Assembly: GCA_017936765.1 (NCBI GenBank)
Contig: JAGBEX010000040.1
Location: 1-50,361, forward strand
Reading direction: 5' to 3'
Length of the DNA: 50,361 bases
DNA from: Clostridia bacterium
GTDB lineage: Bacteria; Bacillota; Clostridia; Christensenellales; Aristaeellaceae
The notes under the pieces are model-generated. The model was given only the letters and a program-made list of their open reading frames with translations, ran no database searches and was not told the DNA's origin. Positions within the stretch are counted from its first letter, which is position 1; each line of letters opens with the position of its first letter. Shown here one piece after another: positions 1 to 8,700 of the stretch. The position numbers were made by a program, and so were the translations under genes.

Positions 1-117
1 CCCTCCGGGAGGAACGTAAGGCTGTGCCGCCAGTGGTGGATGAAGCAGCCTGAAGTTCCAATGAGGCACAGAGTTCAGACAGCTTATGCTGGCTGAACGA
101 CAATGCCGAATTGTGGC

Positions 118-234
118 GCTGTCAGCGCTTGCGCTGACTGAGAGGGCTGCCCTGCACAATTGCATAGCTGGTTTTTTATTGCTGCGTAACCCTCTCAGTC
201 GCCTAAAGGCGACAGCTCCCCCAGAGGGGGAGCC
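118..234. repeat. Inverted-pair hairpin repeat, CTCTCAGTCGCC family, copy 1
   Basis: The left half ends in a tract reading CTGACTGAGAGGGCT; the right half begins CCCTCTCAGTCGCC, so the halves face each other around a unique centre of about 40 bp. Internal hairpins are at 121-138, 199-214 and 215-233 (a C5/G5 stem). The same layout recurs at 13950-14083, and a compact version is at 47431-47466. No gene is seen in 1-596; that stretch holds this repeat, a GGGCGATC hairpin, a multi-hairpin element and a terminator. Confidence 0.75.
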
Positions 235-294
235 AAGGCAAGGCTGGATGAAATGGAAAACTGCACCATGCGCCCTGCCGCTTATCCGTGCAAA

Positions 295-320
295 CTGTAG
301 GGGCGATCTGTGATCGCCCG
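295..320. repeat. REP-like GGGCGATC hairpin
   Basis: A short palindrome with arms GGGCGATC and GATCGCCC around TGT, preceded by CTGTAG. Near-identical copies occur at 17491-17518 and about 26903-26930, a variant at about 8594-8617, and an inverted copy with changed but still paired bases at 17561-17586. It is an intergenic dispersed repeat with no coding potential of its own. Confidence 0.7.
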
Positions 321-364
321 CCGTGCCGCACCTACCATCCAGCTGCTGCTTATTGCAAAACCCA

Positions 365-550
365 GGAGGTGTCGGAGGCGCCGCAGCGCCTCTGACTGTA
401 ATCGTATCCGCCGGGTTTCCCGGCGGGGCGGGGCGTTTCCGGCTCTGCCGGAAACTTTCCTTACGCGGAGGAACGGCCGTGGACGGCGCTTGCGCCGGAC
501 ACAGTGACGGAGCGCAATTCCTCACCAAAGTGGCTTTGCCACTTTGGTGA
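365..550. repeat. Multi-hairpin structured element, copy A
   Basis: About 186 bp made of successive hairpins joined by conserved linkers: GAGGCGC/GCGCCTC, CCGCCGGG-TTT-CCCGGCGG, GTTTCCGGC-TCT-GCCGGAAAC, CGGCGC-TT-GCGCCG, and a 12-bp stem at 523-549. Copy B at 16269-16444 keeps the linkers and pairings, but several stems have different sequences, so the changes are compensatory. Both copies lie just past the terminator of a minus-strand gene (597 and 16485). Function is unknown: it could be a mobile DNA hairpin repeat or a structured RNA. Confidence 0.75.
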
Positions 551-553
551 CAC

Positions 554-588
554 AAAAACTTCCCGGCTCATCGCCGGGAAGCTTTTTC
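554..588. terminator. Bidirectional intrinsic terminator
   Basis: A 9-bp GC-rich stem (arms 559-567 and 573-581, CTTCCCGGC/GCCGGGAAG) has an A-run on the left and a T-run on the right, so it can work on both strands. On the minus strand it would end transcription of the SH3b gene that stops at 597. Confidence 0.85.
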
Positions 589-596
589 GTTTGTGC

Positions 597-3500
597 TTAC
601 TTTTTCTGGCCACCGGGCGCATTTTCATACGCGTATTCAATGGCCTTCTGGTGGTTGGTGTCCACGACCTTCGTGTCGCTGGTCATGCTGTTGGTAAAGT
701 GCAGACACAGCTGGCCGATCATGTCGTTATCCGGGATGGTATCGCCATCCTCGTTATGCGGCACGCCATACAGCGAGCAGGCAAAGGTGCGGGTGCCAAT
801 GGTCACCAGGCAGGGACGGCGGTGCCAATGCTTCTTGGCGGTGATCTCGCTGGACTTGCTCACGCCGTAGATCTTGCACAGGCGGGCGGTATCAGCAGCG
901 GTCAGGGTCTCGATATCAGCATGGTTGAAGCCGCTCCAGCGGTGCGCCCACCACACGATGCCGGTCTTCACGTCGTAGATCTTGTAGTTCGCGCCCTTGG
1001 GCCACAGCTGCTGGATGCCGCCGGTGAACCAGTCGATCTTCTCCGCCGGGTAGTGGGTGAAGCTCAAGTTGGAGCTGTCGCCAGAGCCGATCGGCACCGT
1101 GCCGAACAGGGCGTGCTGGGTCTGGGAACCGGCAATGCCGTCCACCGTCAGCCCCTTAGCGGTCTGGAAGGCGCGCACGGCGGCCTCCACCGCGGAGGTA
1201 TAGCTGCTGGTCACGTCACCGGAGTAGTAGCCCTGGTTCTTCAGCTCTTCCACCAGGTTCTTCACGGCGGTGCCGCTGGAACCCAGCTTCAGGGTGGTGT
1301 AGCTGGCTTCCTGGCCGGAGGAGGAGGGCGGAGTGGTCACGATGGGGGCAAAGTTGCTGCCATCGGAATTGCACTCCATCACGCAGTCGCTGCGCAGATA
1401 GCCGTAGCCCACGGGGGTCTTGACGTAGTACCAGGTATAGCCGCTTGCGGCTTCCGTTTTGGAGTAGGAGTACACATTGCCCTTATCCACGCGGTTGATC
1501 ACCGTACCAGCGGCGGTCTTGCGCAGGTTCACGCCATCGGCGGTAGTGCGCACATAGCCCGCGATGACCTCCGTCTGGGGCGTGTTGTTGGGGTTCTTGG
1601 CCGCCCACTCTTCGTATTCGGCGGCAGTCATTTCGTCCACGCAGGAGCCAAGCACCCACACCTCGGTGTTGCTGTAGATCACGCGGTACCACTTGGCGCC
1701 GCTCACCGTGGCGGTGGACTTGTAGGCCATCACCGTACCCAGCGCCACGTTGAACTTGGCGGTGGAATCCTTGGTAGCGCCCACGCGCAGGTTCACCTTG
1801 TCCAGGGTGGTGATCACATAGTTGGAGGTAGCCTCCACGGTGTCCTCATCCGGCACACCGTTGCCCGCCAGGTAGCTTTCCTGCTGGGTCTTGGAGAGCT
1901 GGAAGCAGCAGTCCTCGCGGATGAAGCCGTTTTTGCCTTCCACATTCACGGGATACCAGTAGTAGCCCTTGGCCTTCACCTTTGCACCAGTCATGGGCCA
2001 CACGGAATTGCTGTTCACCTCGCCGATCCTGGTACCGGCGGCGGTGCGGCGCAGGTTCACGCTGTCCTTGGTCACCATCACATAGCCATAGGCGGAGGTG
2101 GTGGGCGGCGTGGTCTCGGTGGGGGGAGTGGACTCGGTGGGTTCGCTGGTCTCCGGCGCATCCGTCACGGAGGGATCGGAGCCATCGGCATTGCACTCCA
2201 TCACGCAGTCGCTGCGCAGATAGCCGGTCTTGCCGGAGGCAGCCTTCACAGGATACCAGTAGTAGCTGCCGCTCTTCACCTTCTTGCCGGTCATAGGGAC
2301 CACCACGCCCAGGGCGATCTGCTCCTGGGAGGAACCGGCGGGCTTGGTGCGCAGGTTGACCTTATCCTTGATGGTCTTCACATGGCCATAGCTGGTAGCA
2401 GCGGGGGGATCGGTCACCACGGGGGTGGAGCCGGACTCGATGTTGCTGCCATCGGCATTGCAGACCACCACGCAATCGCCGCGCAGGTAGCCGCGCACAT
2501 TGTCCGGGGTCTGCACGTTGTACCAGTAGTAGCCGCTGTCCTTGGTCACATTGGCGATCATGGGCAGCACTTCGCCCTTGTTGATCTGGGTCACCACGGT
2601 GCCAGCGGGCTTCAGGCGCAGGTTCACGCCGCTCTTGGTGGTGCGGACATAGCCCACAATGGTGGGCGTGGTGGTGGTGCCACCAGTAGAGCCGCTGCTG
2701 CTGCCGGAGCTGCCGGGGGTAGCCTGCAGCTGCACGGTGTCCTCGCGGACATAGTAGCGGTTGCCCTCAAACTCCACGGGGTACCACACGAAATTCTTTT
2801 CCGTCACAGGGGGTGCCACCACGGCCAGCACCTCGCCGGTGTTTTCCCACTGGGCGCCCACGGTGCCAGCGGGGGTCAGGCGCAGGTTGGCAGAGGAAAG
2901 CACCAGCTTCACATAGCCATAGAGGGAGAGATCCGCATCGGGATCGGTGGGCGTGCCATTGGGGTCGCCGGTGGAAACCACCTGCAGGAACGTGGACATG
3001 ATGTAGCCCACATCCCCCGCATAGCGCACCTTATACCAATGGTTGGTGTCGATCACCGGGGGGATGGTCAGCACCTCCACCACCGTGCCGCGATCCAGCT
3101 TGCGGATCATGTTGCCGCCCTCGGACTCGCGGAAGTTCACGCCGTCGTTGGTGATCTGTCCGGTGGCACCGGCATAGGCGTTGGTGTTGCTGCCCGTGGA
3201 GGTATCGGAAGAGCTGTCCTCCTCCTTGGCGGCATCCTCGGCAGACGTATCCCCGGTGGACGTGTCAGGCGCGGTGTCGGTAGAGGTATCGGCAGAGCTG
3301 TCCTCCAGCTTGCCGTTGGCCTCATACTCGACGGCCTCCTGCTCGGTCAGGGGGGTAAAGAAATCACCATGGATGTAGCCAATATAGGTGCGGGTGCTGC
3401 CGGGATCGGGATGCACCGCCTCCACATTATACCAGGTGATATCGCCGCTGGCGGTCACGTCCAGCACCTGGCAGACGTAGCCCGTGTCCAGCTTAAACCA

Positions 3501-3668
3501 GTATGCTGCGGAGGTGCTGGCCTTTTTGCGGAGCTTGACTCCATCGGCCGTGACCTTGCCATAGGCGCCCGCTGCCTGGGCAGAGCGATGCCACTCCTCC
3601 GGCAGCACAGACATCGCCATCAGCAATGCCAGCGTCAGCGTCACCAGTCGTTTTCCAAATTGCTTCAT
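597..3668 (-). CDS. Secreted eight-SH3b-domain protein with peptidoglycan-binding domain
   Basis: A 1023-residue exported protein. It begins with a Sec signal peptide (MKQFGKRLVTLTLALLMA..., Ala-rich cleavage region near residue 33). Eight bacterial SH3 (SH3b) repeats follow, each marked by a 'GVNLR.xPAG' strand and ending 'GY(L/I)R.D'; several are followed by a 'CNADGSN' linker. A Ser/Thr/Asp-rich linker lies between repeats 1 and 2. After the repeats comes a peptidoglycan_binding_1 domain (LKLGSSGTAVKNLVEELK), then an unassigned C-terminal domain of about 150 residues with conserved-looking His and Asp (NHADIETLTAADT, GVPHNEDGD, LCLHFTNS). SH3b repeats usually bind cell-wall peptides, so a wall-anchored or wall-remodelling role is inferred. 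A GGTGAACC ribosome site and a strong promoter precede it. The C-terminal activity is unknown. Confidence 0.85.
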   Translation of the reverse strand: MKQFGKRLVTLTLALLMAMSVLPEEWHRSAQAAGAYGKVTADGVKLRKKASTSAAYWFKLDTGYVCQVLDVTASGDITWYNVEAVHPDPGSTRTYIGYIHGDFFTPLTEQEAVEYEANGKLEDSSADTSTDTAPDTSTGDTSAEDAAKEEDSSSDTSTGSNTNAYAGATGQITNDGVNFRESEGGNMIRKLDRGTVVEVLTIPPVIDTNHWYKVRYAGDVGYIMSTFLQVVSTGDPNGTPTDPDADLSLYGYVKLVLSSANLRLTPAGTVGAQWENTGEVLAVVAPPVTEKNFVWYPVEFEGNRYYVREDTVQLQATPGSSGSSSGSTGGTTTTPTIVGYVRTTKSGVNLRLKPAGTVVTQINKGEVLPMIANVTKDSGYYWYNVQTPDNVRGYLRGDCVVVCNADGSNIESGSTPVVTDPPAATSYGHVKTIKDKVNLRTKPAGSSQEQIALGVVVPMTGKKVKSGSYYWYPVKAASGKTGYLRSDCVMECNADGSDPSVTDAPETSEPTESTPPTETTPPTTSAYGYVMVTKDSVNLRRTAAGTRIGEVNSNSVWPMTGAKVKAKGYYWYPVNVEGKNGFIREDCCFQLSKTQQESYLAGNGVPDEDTVEATSNYVITTLDKVNLRVGATKDSTAKFNVALGTVMAYKSTATVSGAKWYRVIYSNTEVWVLGSCVDEMTAAEYEEWAAKNPNNTPQTEVIAGYVRTTADGVNLRKTAAGTVINRVDKGNVYSYSKTEAASGYTWYYVKTPVGYGYLRSDCVMECNSDGSNFAPIVTTPPSSSGQEASYTTLKLGSSGTAVKNLVEELKNQGYYSGDVTSSYTSAVEAAVRAFQTAKGLTVDGIAGSQTQHALFGTVPIGSGDSSNLSFTHYPAEKIDWFTGGIQQLWPKGANYKIYDVKTGIVWWAHRWSGFNHADIETLTAADTARLCKIYGVSKSSEITAKKHWHRRPCLVTIGTRTFACSLYGVPHNEDGDTIPDNDMIGQLCLHFTNSMTSDTKVVDTNHQKAIEYAYENAPGGQKK

Positions 3669-3728
3669 CTATGGTTCACCTCAGTCTCATTCGCGGTCTG
3701 GATAGACCTCACCTATTCAGGTACATCC

Positions 3729-3757
3729 ATTCTATTACAGAATTATTACAATGTCAA
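3729..3757 (-). promoter_or_regulatory. Sigma-A promoter for the eight-SH3b gene
   Basis: On the minus strand TTGACA (3752-3757) and TAGAAT (3729-3734) are separated by 17 bp, about 60 bp before the ATG at 3668. Confidence 0.8.
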
Positions 3758-3836
3758 GAACCTCGCGTTAATATTCTATGTTTTTTACAAGTTCGCGCTT
3801 ATCCGCCCCAAATCCTGCCCAAAGCCTTGTATTTCG

Positions 3837-3882
3837 CCAAAAAACGCAGACCCCGGGGCCAGCGTCAGGCCAGCCCCGGGGA
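3837..3882 (-). terminator. Intrinsic terminator after the FMN-repeat gene
   Basis: A long GC stem built from two CCCCGGGG blocks (3851-3863 with about 3869-3881) is followed on the minus strand by a T-rich run. It lies about 20 bp past the stop of the FMN-binding gene at 3900. Confidence 0.75.
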
Positions 3883-3899
3883 AAATATTTTTTCACAAT

Positions 3900-6509
3900 T
3901 TACTGAAACAGCTTGTTCAGCGCCTCAATGATGCCCTCGGAGGTGAAGGTCGCCCCGGTCACAACGTCAACGCCCTCGCCCTTCACAAAGGGACCCTTCT
4001 TGCCAATGAACTGCGCCTTAAAGGCTTCGGTGTCACACAGGTCGCAAGCCGGAGGCACCTGCTTGCTCAGGTCGAAGGTCAGGGTGGCGATGGTGCCATC
4101 CGCATTCAGGGTAGCGGTCACGCCCACCTCGCTGTCCAGGAAACCGGGAGCAACGGCGGTCTGCTCTTCGACGGGAGCAGCGACTTCCTCCACCTTTTCC
4201 TCTCCGGGGAACAGGGTGTTCAGCGCGGCGATCACACCCTCGGAGGTGAAGGTAGCGCCGGTCACGATGTCGACGCCCTCGCCCTTCACGAAGGGACCCT
4301 TCTTGCCGATGAACTGGTTCAGGAAGTCCTCGCTGTTGCACAGGTCGCACACCGGGGGAGCCTGCTGGGTCAGATCCAGGGTCAGGGTGGCGATGGTGCC
4401 GTCCTCGTTCAGGGTCACGGCCACACCCACGTCCTTGCCCACAAAGCCAGGGGCAGCAGCGATCAGCTCTTCAGCGGCGGGAGCTTCTTCCACCACTTCT
4501 TCGGTGGTCTCCACAGCCTCCTCCACGCCGATGGCCGCATTGGCAGCCTTCACCACGGCCTCGGAGGTCATGGTGGCGCCGGTCAACGCATCAATGCCCT
4601 CGCCCAGGTCGGGGGTGGCCTTCTTGCCGACGAACTGGTTCAGGAACGCCTCGTCCTCGCCGCAGCGGGTGCCGAAGCCGGGGGTCTCGCTGGAGGAATC
4701 CACGGTGATGGCGGTGATCACGCCGTCAGCCACAGTCAGGGTCACGGTCACGTCGCTCTGGAAGCCACCAGCCGTGCCGGTGAAGGTCTCGCCAGCGGGG
4801 GTAGCTTCCGCCGCCTCGGCAGAGGCGGCCACGGTGGAAGAAGCATTGATGGCCTTCACCACGGCCTCGGAGGTCACAGTAGCGCCAGTCAGCGCATCCA
4901 CATTTTCGCCCAGGGTGAACACTTCGACCTTCTTACCAATGAACTGGTTCAGGAACGCCTCGTCCTCCCCGCAGCGGGTGCCGAAGCCGGGAGTCTCGCT
5001 GGAGGAATCCACGGTGATGGCGGTGATCACGCCTTCAGCCACGGTCAGGGTCACGGTCACGTCGCTCTGGAAGCCACCAGCCGTGCCGGTGAAGGTCTCG
5101 CCAGCGGGGGCAGCTTCCTGCACGTCAGCATTCATGGCCACGTTGATGGCCTCCACCACGGCGGTGGAAGTCATGGTGGCACCAGTCAGCACGTCAACGT
5201 TCTCGCCGATGGCGAAGGGACCCTTCTTGCCAACAAACTGGTTGATGAAGGCCTCGTCCTCGGCGCAGCGGGTGCCGAAGCCGGGGGTCTCGTCGGCAGA
5301 GCCGATGCTCAGGGCGGCGATGGTGCCATCCTCCGCCAGGGTGATGGACACGTTCACGTCGCTCTGGAAGCCGGGAGCCGTGCCGATGATGTTGTCGGCA
5401 GGGGCAGGCTCAGCGCCGGTGTCGGCAGGCGCTTCTTCCGCAGGGGCAGCAAACTCGCCCGCGGTGACCTGGCCGTTTTCCACGGTCAGATTCACGGCCA
5501 CCTCGCCCGTGTAGCCCTCCACAGGGGTCACCACGGCAGCGCCGTCGGCCTTCACGGCCAGGGCAGCGGTGTCGCCCTCGGCGATCACGGTGGCGGGAGC
5601 CTCGGCAAAGGTCTCTTCCGTCTCATAGAGCTTGTTCACCGCAGCAATAATGCCCTCAGAGGTGAAGGTAGCGCCGGACACGATATCCACACCTTCGCCC
5701 TTCACAAAGGGGCCAGCCTTGCCAATGAACTGCGCCTTGAACTCATCGGTGTTGCACAGGTCGCACACCGGGGGAGCCTGCTTGCTCATGTCAAAGCTCA
5801 GGGTGGCAATGGTGCCATCCGCGTTCATGGTAGCGTTCACGATCACGTCCTGACCGGCAAAACCGGGGGCAGCGGCGGTCAGCACATCGCCCACGGGTTC
5901 CACGGTCTCAGCCTCGGCGGGCTTGCCAGCGGGAGCGCCAAACTCCACCTGGGCGTTCTGGGATGCACCCAGCGCCACCTCGGCCACGCACTTCAGGCCC
6001 TTGTTGGTGGCAGCGCGCACAGCCTCGCTGGTGATGGTGGCACCGGAGAGCGCCTCAAAGGCGCCGCCCTCCACCGCGCTGATGCCGGGGAACTGCGCCT
6101 GGAAGGACGCATCCTTGGCACGGGCGCCGAAGCCGGGGGTCTCGGCAAAATTGGCGTCGCCAACGGAAATGCCGGTCACCACACCATTGGGATCCACGCC
6201 CAGGGTCACCGCCACGGGGCCGCCGTAGCCATTGCTGGAGGCAGTCACGCAGTAGCCAATGACCTCATCGCCGTTCTTGGCCGCATACAGGCTGGAGACC
6301 TCATGCTCGGCAGGCACGGTCATGATCTCATAGCTTTCGGCGGGCATCACAGCATTGAAGGCTTCCTTCAGGGCAGCCATGGCGTGTTCGGCAATGGGGC
6401 CGGCGGTGATCATATTGGTCAGGGCCAGCACCACAGCGGCCACCACCGCAATAATGGTCAGGATCAGAAACGCGGGGAGCTGCTTTTTCTTAGGCGCATT
6501 GTTTTCCAT
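3900..6509 (-). CDS. Membrane-anchored multi-FMN-binding repeat protein with seven predicted flavinylation sites
   Basis: An 869-residue protein. A short Lys-rich N-terminus and one membrane segment (about residues 13-33) resemble RnfG/NqrC-type proteins, then tandem FMN-binding domains follow. Seven (S/T)GAT motifs, the kind to which ApbE links FMN, have their Thr at 158, 281, 445, 544, 646, 753 and 854. Repeats 1, 3, 4 and 5 carry ETPGFGxR. Repeats 2, 6 and 7 instead carry PP(V/A)CDLC, a CxxC motif (Cys 249/252, 721/724, 822/825). Residues about 305-360 look like a degenerate repeat without the motif. Pro/Ala/Glu-rich linkers join the domains. The apbE gene lies 18 bp upstream, which supports flavinylation. 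Inferred role: extracytoplasmic electron transfer along a chain of covalent flavins; donor and acceptor are unknown. The start follows GGAGG at good spacing. Confidence 0.9.
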   Translation of the reverse strand: MENNAPKKKQLPAFLILTIIAVVAAVVLALTNMITAGPIAEHAMAALKEAFNAVMPAESYEIMTVPAEHEVSSLYAAKNGDEVIGYCVTASSNGYGGPVAVTLGVDPNGVVTGISVGDANFAETPGFGARAKDASFQAQFPGISAVEGGAFEALSGATITSEAVRAATNKGLKCVAEVALGASQNAQVEFGAPAGKPAEAETVEPVGDVLTAAAPGFAGQDVIVNATMNADGTIATLSFDMSKQAPPVCDLCNTDEFKAQFIGKAGPFVKGEGVDIVSGATFTSEGIIAAVNKLYETEETFAEAPATVIAEGDTAALAVKADGAAVVTPVEGYTGEVAVNLTVENGQVTAGEFAAPAEEAPADTGAEPAPADNIIGTAPGFQSDVNVSITLAEDGTIAALSIGSADETPGFGTRCAEDEAFINQFVGKKGPFAIGENVDVLTGATMTSTAVVEAINVAMNADVQEAAPAGETFTGTAGGFQSDVTVTLTVAEGVITAITVDSSSETPGFGTRCGEDEAFLNQFIGKKVEVFTLGENVDALTGATVTSEAVVKAINASSTVAASAEAAEATPAGETFTGTAGGFQSDVTVTLTVADGVITAITVDSSSETPGFGTRCGEDEAFLNQFVGKKATPDLGEGIDALTGATMTSEAVVKAANAAIGVEEAVETTEEVVEEAPAAEELIAAAPGFVGKDVGVAVTLNEDGTIATLTLDLTQQAPPVCDLCNSEDFLNQFIGKKGPFVKGEGVDIVTGATFTSEGVIAALNTLFPGEEKVEEVAAPVEEQTAVAPGFLDSEVGVTATLNADGTIATLTFDLSKQVPPACDLCDTEAFKAQFIGKKGPFVKGEGVDVVTGATFTSEGIIEALNKLFQ

Positions 6510-6527
6510 GAGTGTTGCCTCCTACGA

Positions 6528-7568
6528 TTATTGTACCGGGATGTCCACCAGCATATTCAGCTGGAATGTATCGCTTGTTTGATGCTTGTACACCTGTCTG
6601 TCGCGGGTGATCAGCACCCCTTCGATGCCCTGCTCCGCCATCATGGCCAGCGCCTTTTCCCTGCCCAGCACGATGCAGGCCGTGGCCAGGGCATCGGCGT
6701 CCATGGAGCTTTGGCTCACGATGGTGGCGCTGCTCAGATCGCTGCGGGAGGGCAGGCCGTCCACCGGGTCCAGGATGTGGTGATAGGTCACACCGTCCAG
6801 GGTAAACTGTCGCTCGTAGATTCCGCTGGTGACCACCGAGCGATCGGTGGTGTTCACCACCGCCAGCACCGAGCCGCTGCCCCCGTCGGGATCCTGAATA
6901 CCTACATTATAAGTGCTGCCGTCGGGCTTAGCGCCCAGCACATACACATTGCCGCCCAGGCTGAGGACCGCGCCGCTCACGCGCCCCTGCACCATTTTCG
7001 CCACCTGATCGGCAATATACCCCTTGGCAATGCCGCCCAGGTCGATCTCCATGCCCGCAGGCAGGGTCACGGTGTAGTTGTCCCCCAGGACGATGGCTTC
7101 ATCGTTCACCAGGGGCAGGGCAGCGAGGCGCTGCTCCTCGGTGGGCATCCGGTTGGTGCCGCCGGTAAAGTCCCACATGGCTGTCATGGGGGCGATGGTC
7201 ACCGCAAAGGCGCCGCCTGTCGTCCGGCTGATCTCCCTGGCCCTTTGCAGTATCGCCCAGGTCTCCGGGTCGACCTGCACCGGCTCGCCCCCGGCCTTGT
7301 TGATGCGATCCACATCGCTGCCCGCGATGGTCTTGCTCAGCAGGTTTTCATACCGGGCGCATTCCGCCCATATCTCATCCAGCAGGCTTTCCTCGCCGCC
7401 ATAGAGGGTTACGGTCACCACCGTATCAAAGTAAAATCCCACACCGCTGCGCTTCACCGGGGGAGCTGTCGGCTCCGGGGCAGAGGCCTGCCCGCTGCAA
7501 CCGCAAAGCAGCAGCGCCGCCAGCAGCAAAGCCAGCAGCTTTCCATGGGATGGATGTCGTTTTTTCAT
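6528..7568 (-). CDS. apbE: FAD:protein FMN transferase, lipoprotein form
   Basis: ApbE transfers FMN from FAD to the Thr of (S/T)GAT motifs on extracytoplasmic proteins. The chosen start gives MKKRHPSHGKLL... and a lipobox LLLCGCSG, so the mature protein is a membrane-attached lipoprotein. Family features visible are GVGFYFDTVVTVTLYGG near the N-terminus, the central ETWAILQRAREISRTTGGAF and DLGGIAKGYIADQV segments, and SGIYERQF..HHILDPVDGLP with SSATIV further on. The 346-residue length is normal. In-frame ATGs up to 7604 also exist, but no clear ribosome site separates them; the lipoprotein signal favours 7568. It is the first gene of a two-gene operon with the multi-FMN substrate protein. 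Confidence 0.93.
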   Translation of the reverse strand: MKKRHPSHGKLLALLLAALLLCGCSGQASAPEPTAPPVKRSGVGFYFDTVVTVTLYGGEESLLDEIWAECARYENLLSKTIAGSDVDRINKAGGEPVQVDPETWAILQRAREISRTTGGAFAVTIAPMTAMWDFTGGTNRMPTEEQRLAALPLVNDEAIVLGDNYTVTLPAGMEIDLGGIAKGYIADQVAKMVQGRVSGAVLSLGGNVYVLGAKPDGSTYNVGIQDPDGGSGSVLAVVNTTDRSVVTSGIYERQFTLDGVTYHHILDPVDGLPSRSDLSSATIVSQSSMDADALATACIVLGREKALAMMAEQGIEGVLITRDRQVYKHQTSDTFQLNMLVDIPVQ

Positions 7569-7619
7569 CGGATCCATGCCATCCATTGCTGATTTCATAC
7601 CCATACGGATACATCATGG

Positions 7620-7649
7620 ATTATACCACGCCCGGAAAAACCATGTCAA
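7620..7649 (-). promoter_or_regulatory. Promoter for the apbE operon
   Basis: On the minus strand TTGACA (7644-7649), an 18-bp spacer and TATAAT (7620-7625) lie about 50 bp upstream of the chosen apbE start. It is divergent from the rubrerythrin promoter. Confidence 0.8.
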
Positions 7650-7708
7650 CCGATTTGACCATATGTCACAAAACTAACAGGGAAAGCCAAAAAATTTTCC
7701 GAAAAACT

Positions 7709-7737
7709 GTTTCATCCCGGCGCAAATGGTGTATAAT
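7709..7737 (+). promoter_or_regulatory. Probable rubrerythrin promoter
   Basis: A perfect TATAAT (7732-7737) stands 44 bp before the start codon. The -35 hexamer at a 17-bp spacing (about 7709-7714) is weak, so an activator may be needed. AAGGAGG lies at 7766-7772. Confidence 0.55.
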
Positions 7738-7781
7738 CAAAGCACCACAAACCCGCAAACAACACAAGGAGGATTACCGAT

Positions 7782-8324
7782 ATGAAGAACCTGAAGGGTA
7801 CCCGTACCGAAGCTAACCTGCTGGAAGCCTTTGCCGGCGAGTCCATGGCCCGCAACAAGTATACCTACTTTGCCTCCAAGGCCAAGAAGGACGGCTATGT
7901 GCAGATCGCCCAGCTGTTTGAAGATACCGCCAACAACGAAAAGGAACACGCCAAGCTGTGGTTCAAGCTCCTGGAGGGCGGCTCCATCAAGGGTACAGCC
8001 GAAAACCTGCTCGCCGCCGCCGAGGGCGAGAATGGCGAGTGGACGGATATGTACGCCCGCATGGCCCGCGAAGCCCGCGAGGAAGGCTTCGACGACATCG
8101 CCGATAAGTTCGAGATGGTCGCTGCCATCGAAAAGACCCACGAGGAACGCTACCGTAAGCTCCTGGCCAACGTGGAGGGCGGCCTCGTCTTCTCCCGCGA
8201 CGGCGATATGATCTGGGAATGCTCCAACTGCGGCCACCTCCACATCGGCAAAAAGGCCCCCGAAGTCTGCCCCGTCTGCGCCCACCCCCAAAGCTACTTC
8301 ATGATCCGCGCTATTAACTACTAA
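7782..8324 (+). CDS. rbr: Rubrerythrin
   Basis: A 180-residue non-haem iron protein that reduces hydrogen peroxide in anaerobes. The N-terminal ferritin-like four-helix domain carries di-iron ligand motifs ([48 protein letters not shown]). The C-terminal rubredoxin-like knuckles are C147-x2-C150 and C163-x2-C166. The length is slightly short for classical rubrerythrin but complete. A strong AAGGAGG fixes the start. It is monocistronic, with hairpin repeats and a terminator directly downstream, and divergent from apbE. Confidence 0.95.
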   Translation: MKNLKGTRTEANLLEAFAGESMARNKYTYFASKAKKDGYVQIAQLFEDTANNEKEHAKLWFKLLEGGSIKGTAENLLAAAEGENGEWTDMYARMAREAREEGFDDIADKFEMVAAIEKTHEERYRKLLANVEGGLVFSRDGDMIWECSNCGHLHIGKKAPEVCPVCAHPQSYFMIRAINY

Positions 8325-8408
8325 GAGGCGCCAGAGGGCGCTGCCCTCTGGACTCCCGCTTAAGGGCTTTGCCCTTAAGAATCCCACGAAGGGCCATTCG
8401 GCCCTTTC
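8325..8408. repeat. Modular hairpin repeat (GGACTCC module)
   Basis: Three hairpins with conserved linkers: CAGAGGGC-GCT-GCCCTCTG, then GGACTCCCG, then CTTAAGGG-CTTTG-CCCTTAAG, then AATCCCA, then CGAAGGGCC-ATTC-GGCCCTTTCG. The same order occurs next to smc (26728-26815, and inverted at about 22960-23046); a related piece is at 45871-45935. It begins at the rbr stop codon. Confidence 0.7.
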
Positions 8409-8410
8409 GA

Positions 8411-8447
8411 AACCCATCCTGTGTGAGCATACAGGATGGGTTTTCCT
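8411..8447 (+). terminator. Terminator downstream of rubrerythrin
   Basis: A 12-bp stem AACCCATCCTGT/ACAGGATGGGTT with an 8-nt loop is followed by TTTTCCTTT. It is the first good intrinsic terminator after rbr. Confidence 0.75.
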
Positions 8448-8630
8448 TTGGGGTCACGGCGCAAATACGGTTGCGCCGCGACGCGGGGGCAGCGGCCAAA
8501 AGCCTCCCTTGTGTAAAGGGAGGTGGCAGCCGCTTGCGGCTGACGGAGGGATTGGGCGCCGCTTGCCCCAACGCCATACTTGTCCTCGCACCTGTCGGGG
8601 CGATCTGCGCCCGCCCGCACGCCGCACGCA
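8448..8630. repeat. Mixed intergenic hairpin repeats
   Basis: Holds a GGGTCACGGCGC...GCGCCGCGACGCGG hairpin, also present at 45970-46005 and, in variant form, flanking smc; a CCTCCCTT/AAGGGAGG hairpin followed by AGCCGC-TTGC-GGCT, related to 27262-27320 inverted; and a GGGGCGATC-type variant near 8594. No gene is supported here. Confidence 0.6.
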
Positions 8631-8658
8631 TCACCCAGCGTTTGGGCGTGCATAGCAA

Positions 8659-8688
8659 AACGCCCCGGATGTTTTTTCATCCGGGGCG
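8659..8688 (-). terminator. Terminator after the lipocalin-like gene
   Basis: An 11-bp stem CGCCCCGGATG/CATCCGGGGCG (8661-8671, 8678-8688) is followed on the minus strand by TTTTG, about 12 bp beyond the stop at 8701. Confidence 0.75.
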
Positions 8689-8700
8689 CTTGATTAAATT

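Noticed and set aside
504..7592. A 2362-codon open frame on the plus strand
   Set aside because: It is the antisense of the SH3b, FMN-repeat and apbE genes, which have promoters, signal peptides and clear domains. Its Gly/His/Leu-rich content is the usual product of reading GC-rich genes backwards.
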